Shown here one piece after another: positions 63,304-64,000 of a stretch of DNA of 64,000 nt. The stretch comes from Marinobacter sp. SS13-12 (GTDB lineage: Bacteria; Pseudomonadota; Gammaproteobacteria; Pseudomonadales; Oleiphilaceae). The translations under genes were made by a program, and so were the position numbers. Position 1 is the first letter of the stretch; each line of letters begins with the position of its first letter. The notes beneath the pieces are model-generated. The model saw only the letters and a program-made list of their open reading frames with translations, was not told the DNA's origin and did not search any database. The DNA is taken from NCBI RefSeq assembly GCF_030227115.1, contig NZ_JASSUA010000001.1, forward strand, positions 1,054,001 through 1,118,000, written 5' to 3'.

Positions 63304-64000
63304 TTACTCGACTTCTGCCATCGTGTTGAGATAGGCGCGCTCGGAAATGTCCGTGTAGGCCCGGCTCTTCTCAAGATACTCTTGCTGGGACTTCACGATT
63401 TTAGCTGCCTGCTCGTTTTCGTTGGCGGCTTCCTCAAGCAGTTTTTCGTTAGCCTCGTACATCGCCTGGAAAATTTCCTGCGGGAACTGCTTGATCTGCA
63501 CGTTCGGATAATCTTCCTTGATGGTGTCCCAGGCTTCTGCGTTGGCGTGCTGGGAATGAACCAGCATGTCGTAGGACGCTGTGCGCATGGCTATGCGCAT
63601 GATTTCCTGCAAGTCAGCAGGCAGTTTTTCCCAGACTTTCTTGTTGACCAGGAACTGCAGCTCAGTAGCAGGCTCATGCCAACCGGTGTAGTAGTAATCG
63701 GCGATTTGCTGGAAACCAAGGCGCAGGTCCAGCGCCGGACCTACCCATTCCACCGCATCAATGGTGTTGCGCTCCAGCGAGGTGTAGAGCTCGCCAGGGG
63801 GAATATTGGTTGGATTGACGCCGACTTCCGCGAAGACTTCGCCAGCGAAGCCGGGAATGCGCATTTTCAGGCCTTCCAGATCTTCCAGCGAATTGATTTC
63901 CTTACGGAACCAGCCACCCATCTGAACGCCGGTGTTGCCGCCCGGGAACGACAGCATATTGTGAGGTTCGTAAACCTCCTGCATCAGTTCCATGCCACCA
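63304..64000 (-). CDS. dctP: TRAP transporter solute-binding protein (partial, N-terminus outside window)
   Basis: About 232 C-terminal residues of a DctP-family periplasmic binding protein; the gene enters from the right edge. Motifs are FRKEINSLEDLEGLKMRIPG, VGVNPTNIPPGELYTSLERN and TIDAVEWVGPALDLRLGFQQ, with the conserved arginine in KMRIPG that binds the substrate carboxylate. Close relatives (TakP-like) bind 2-oxoacids such as pyruvate or lactate-type substrates; the specific one is uncertain. The first ATG seen, at 63993, is internal, because coding continues beyond it. Confidence 0.9.
   Translation of the reverse strand, partial: GGMELMQEVYEPHNMLSFPGGNTGVQMGGWFRKEINSLEDLEGLKMRIPGFAGEVFAEVGVNPTNIPPGELYTSLERNTIDAVEWVGPALDLRLGFQQIADYYYTGWHEPATELQFLVNKKVWEKLPADLQEIMRIAMRTASYDMLVHSQHANAEAWDTIKEDYPNVQIKQFPQEIFQAMYEANEKLLEEAANENEQAAKIVKSQQEYLEKSRAYTDISERAYLNTMAEVE

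Noticed and set aside
1..64000. tRNA, rRNA, CRISPR arrays, prophage or insertion sequences
   Set aside because: I looked in all intergenic regions and saw none of their motifs; the repeats present are small palindromes.

Overview
The window is a typical chromosomal stretch of a marine gammaproteobacterium. Several features suggest the genus Marinobacter: moderately high GC, the rpe-gph-trpE and lptD-surA-pdxA-rsmA-apaH orders shared with pseudomonads and relatives, a Lif-dependent lipase, TRAP and glycine-betaine transporters, and intergenic cruciform repeats. The genus assignment is an inference from gene content, because there is no rRNA in the window. I see no tRNA, rRNA, CRISPR array, phage or insertion sequence. 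Most genes are ordinary core or niche metabolism.

Layout. 1-5.9 kb: the start of modA, a lysophospholipase-type hydrolase, a sterol desaturase-family protein divergent from an AraC regulator, a glutathione transferase, a META-domain lipoprotein and a periplasmic solute-binding protein. 6.0-9.2 kb: the proXWV compatible-solute ABC transporter, on the minus strand. 9.5-14.0 kb: an M14-type deacylase/peptidase with a hydrolase, a second glutathione transferase, a diguanylate cyclase and a DUF4202 protein. 14.0-20.0 kb: rpe-gph-(trpL)-trpE-trpG, then two inverted intergenic repeats, then trpD-trpC, all on the minus strand. 20.1-24.0 kb: a DUF3530 protein, an orphan PAAR protein, a DnaJ/TerB-like protein and amgK-murU for cell-wall recycling. 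24.2-32.9 kb: the plus-strand envelope and housekeeping run lptD-surA-pdxA-rsmA-apaH-DUF423-thiS-thiG, then slmA.

33-46 kb: inositol-phosphatase and aminotransferase genes, a solute-binding protein divergent from a LuxR-type response regulator, a hybrid histidine kinase, the lipase and its foldase, DUF3301, an Aer-like receptor, a PAS-GGDEF-EAL protein and an AraC regulator. 46-50 kb: an RND efflux pump with its adaptor. 50.5-56.7 kb: a membrane J-domain protein, a secretin-domain-like periplasmic protein, DAHP synthase with an aromatic leader peptide, a LysE exporter, a flavin disulfide reductase, DUF2061 and Dps. 56.8-64 kb: a choice-of-anchor I lipoprotein, a geranylgeranyl-reductase-like flavoprotein coupled to a cyclopropane-fatty-acid synthase-type methyltransferase, and a TRAP transporter (dctM, dctQ, partial dctP).

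The most informative signals are regulatory. (1) DAHP synthase is preceded by a 45-codon leader whose end is packed with Phe, Trp and Tyr codons. A terminator follows, and its 5' arm has a second pairing partner inside the leader, which is a complete ribosome-mediated attenuator. (2) trpE is preceded by a 20-codon leader with Trp-Trp-Arg-Trp but no intrinsic terminator. (3) A 24-bp direct repeat sits at the same promoter-proximal position before both the PAS-GGDEF-EAL gene and the neighbouring AraC gene, suggesting a shared operator. (4) Four intergenic cruciform elements share a conserved core but have locus-unique, self-complementary arms.
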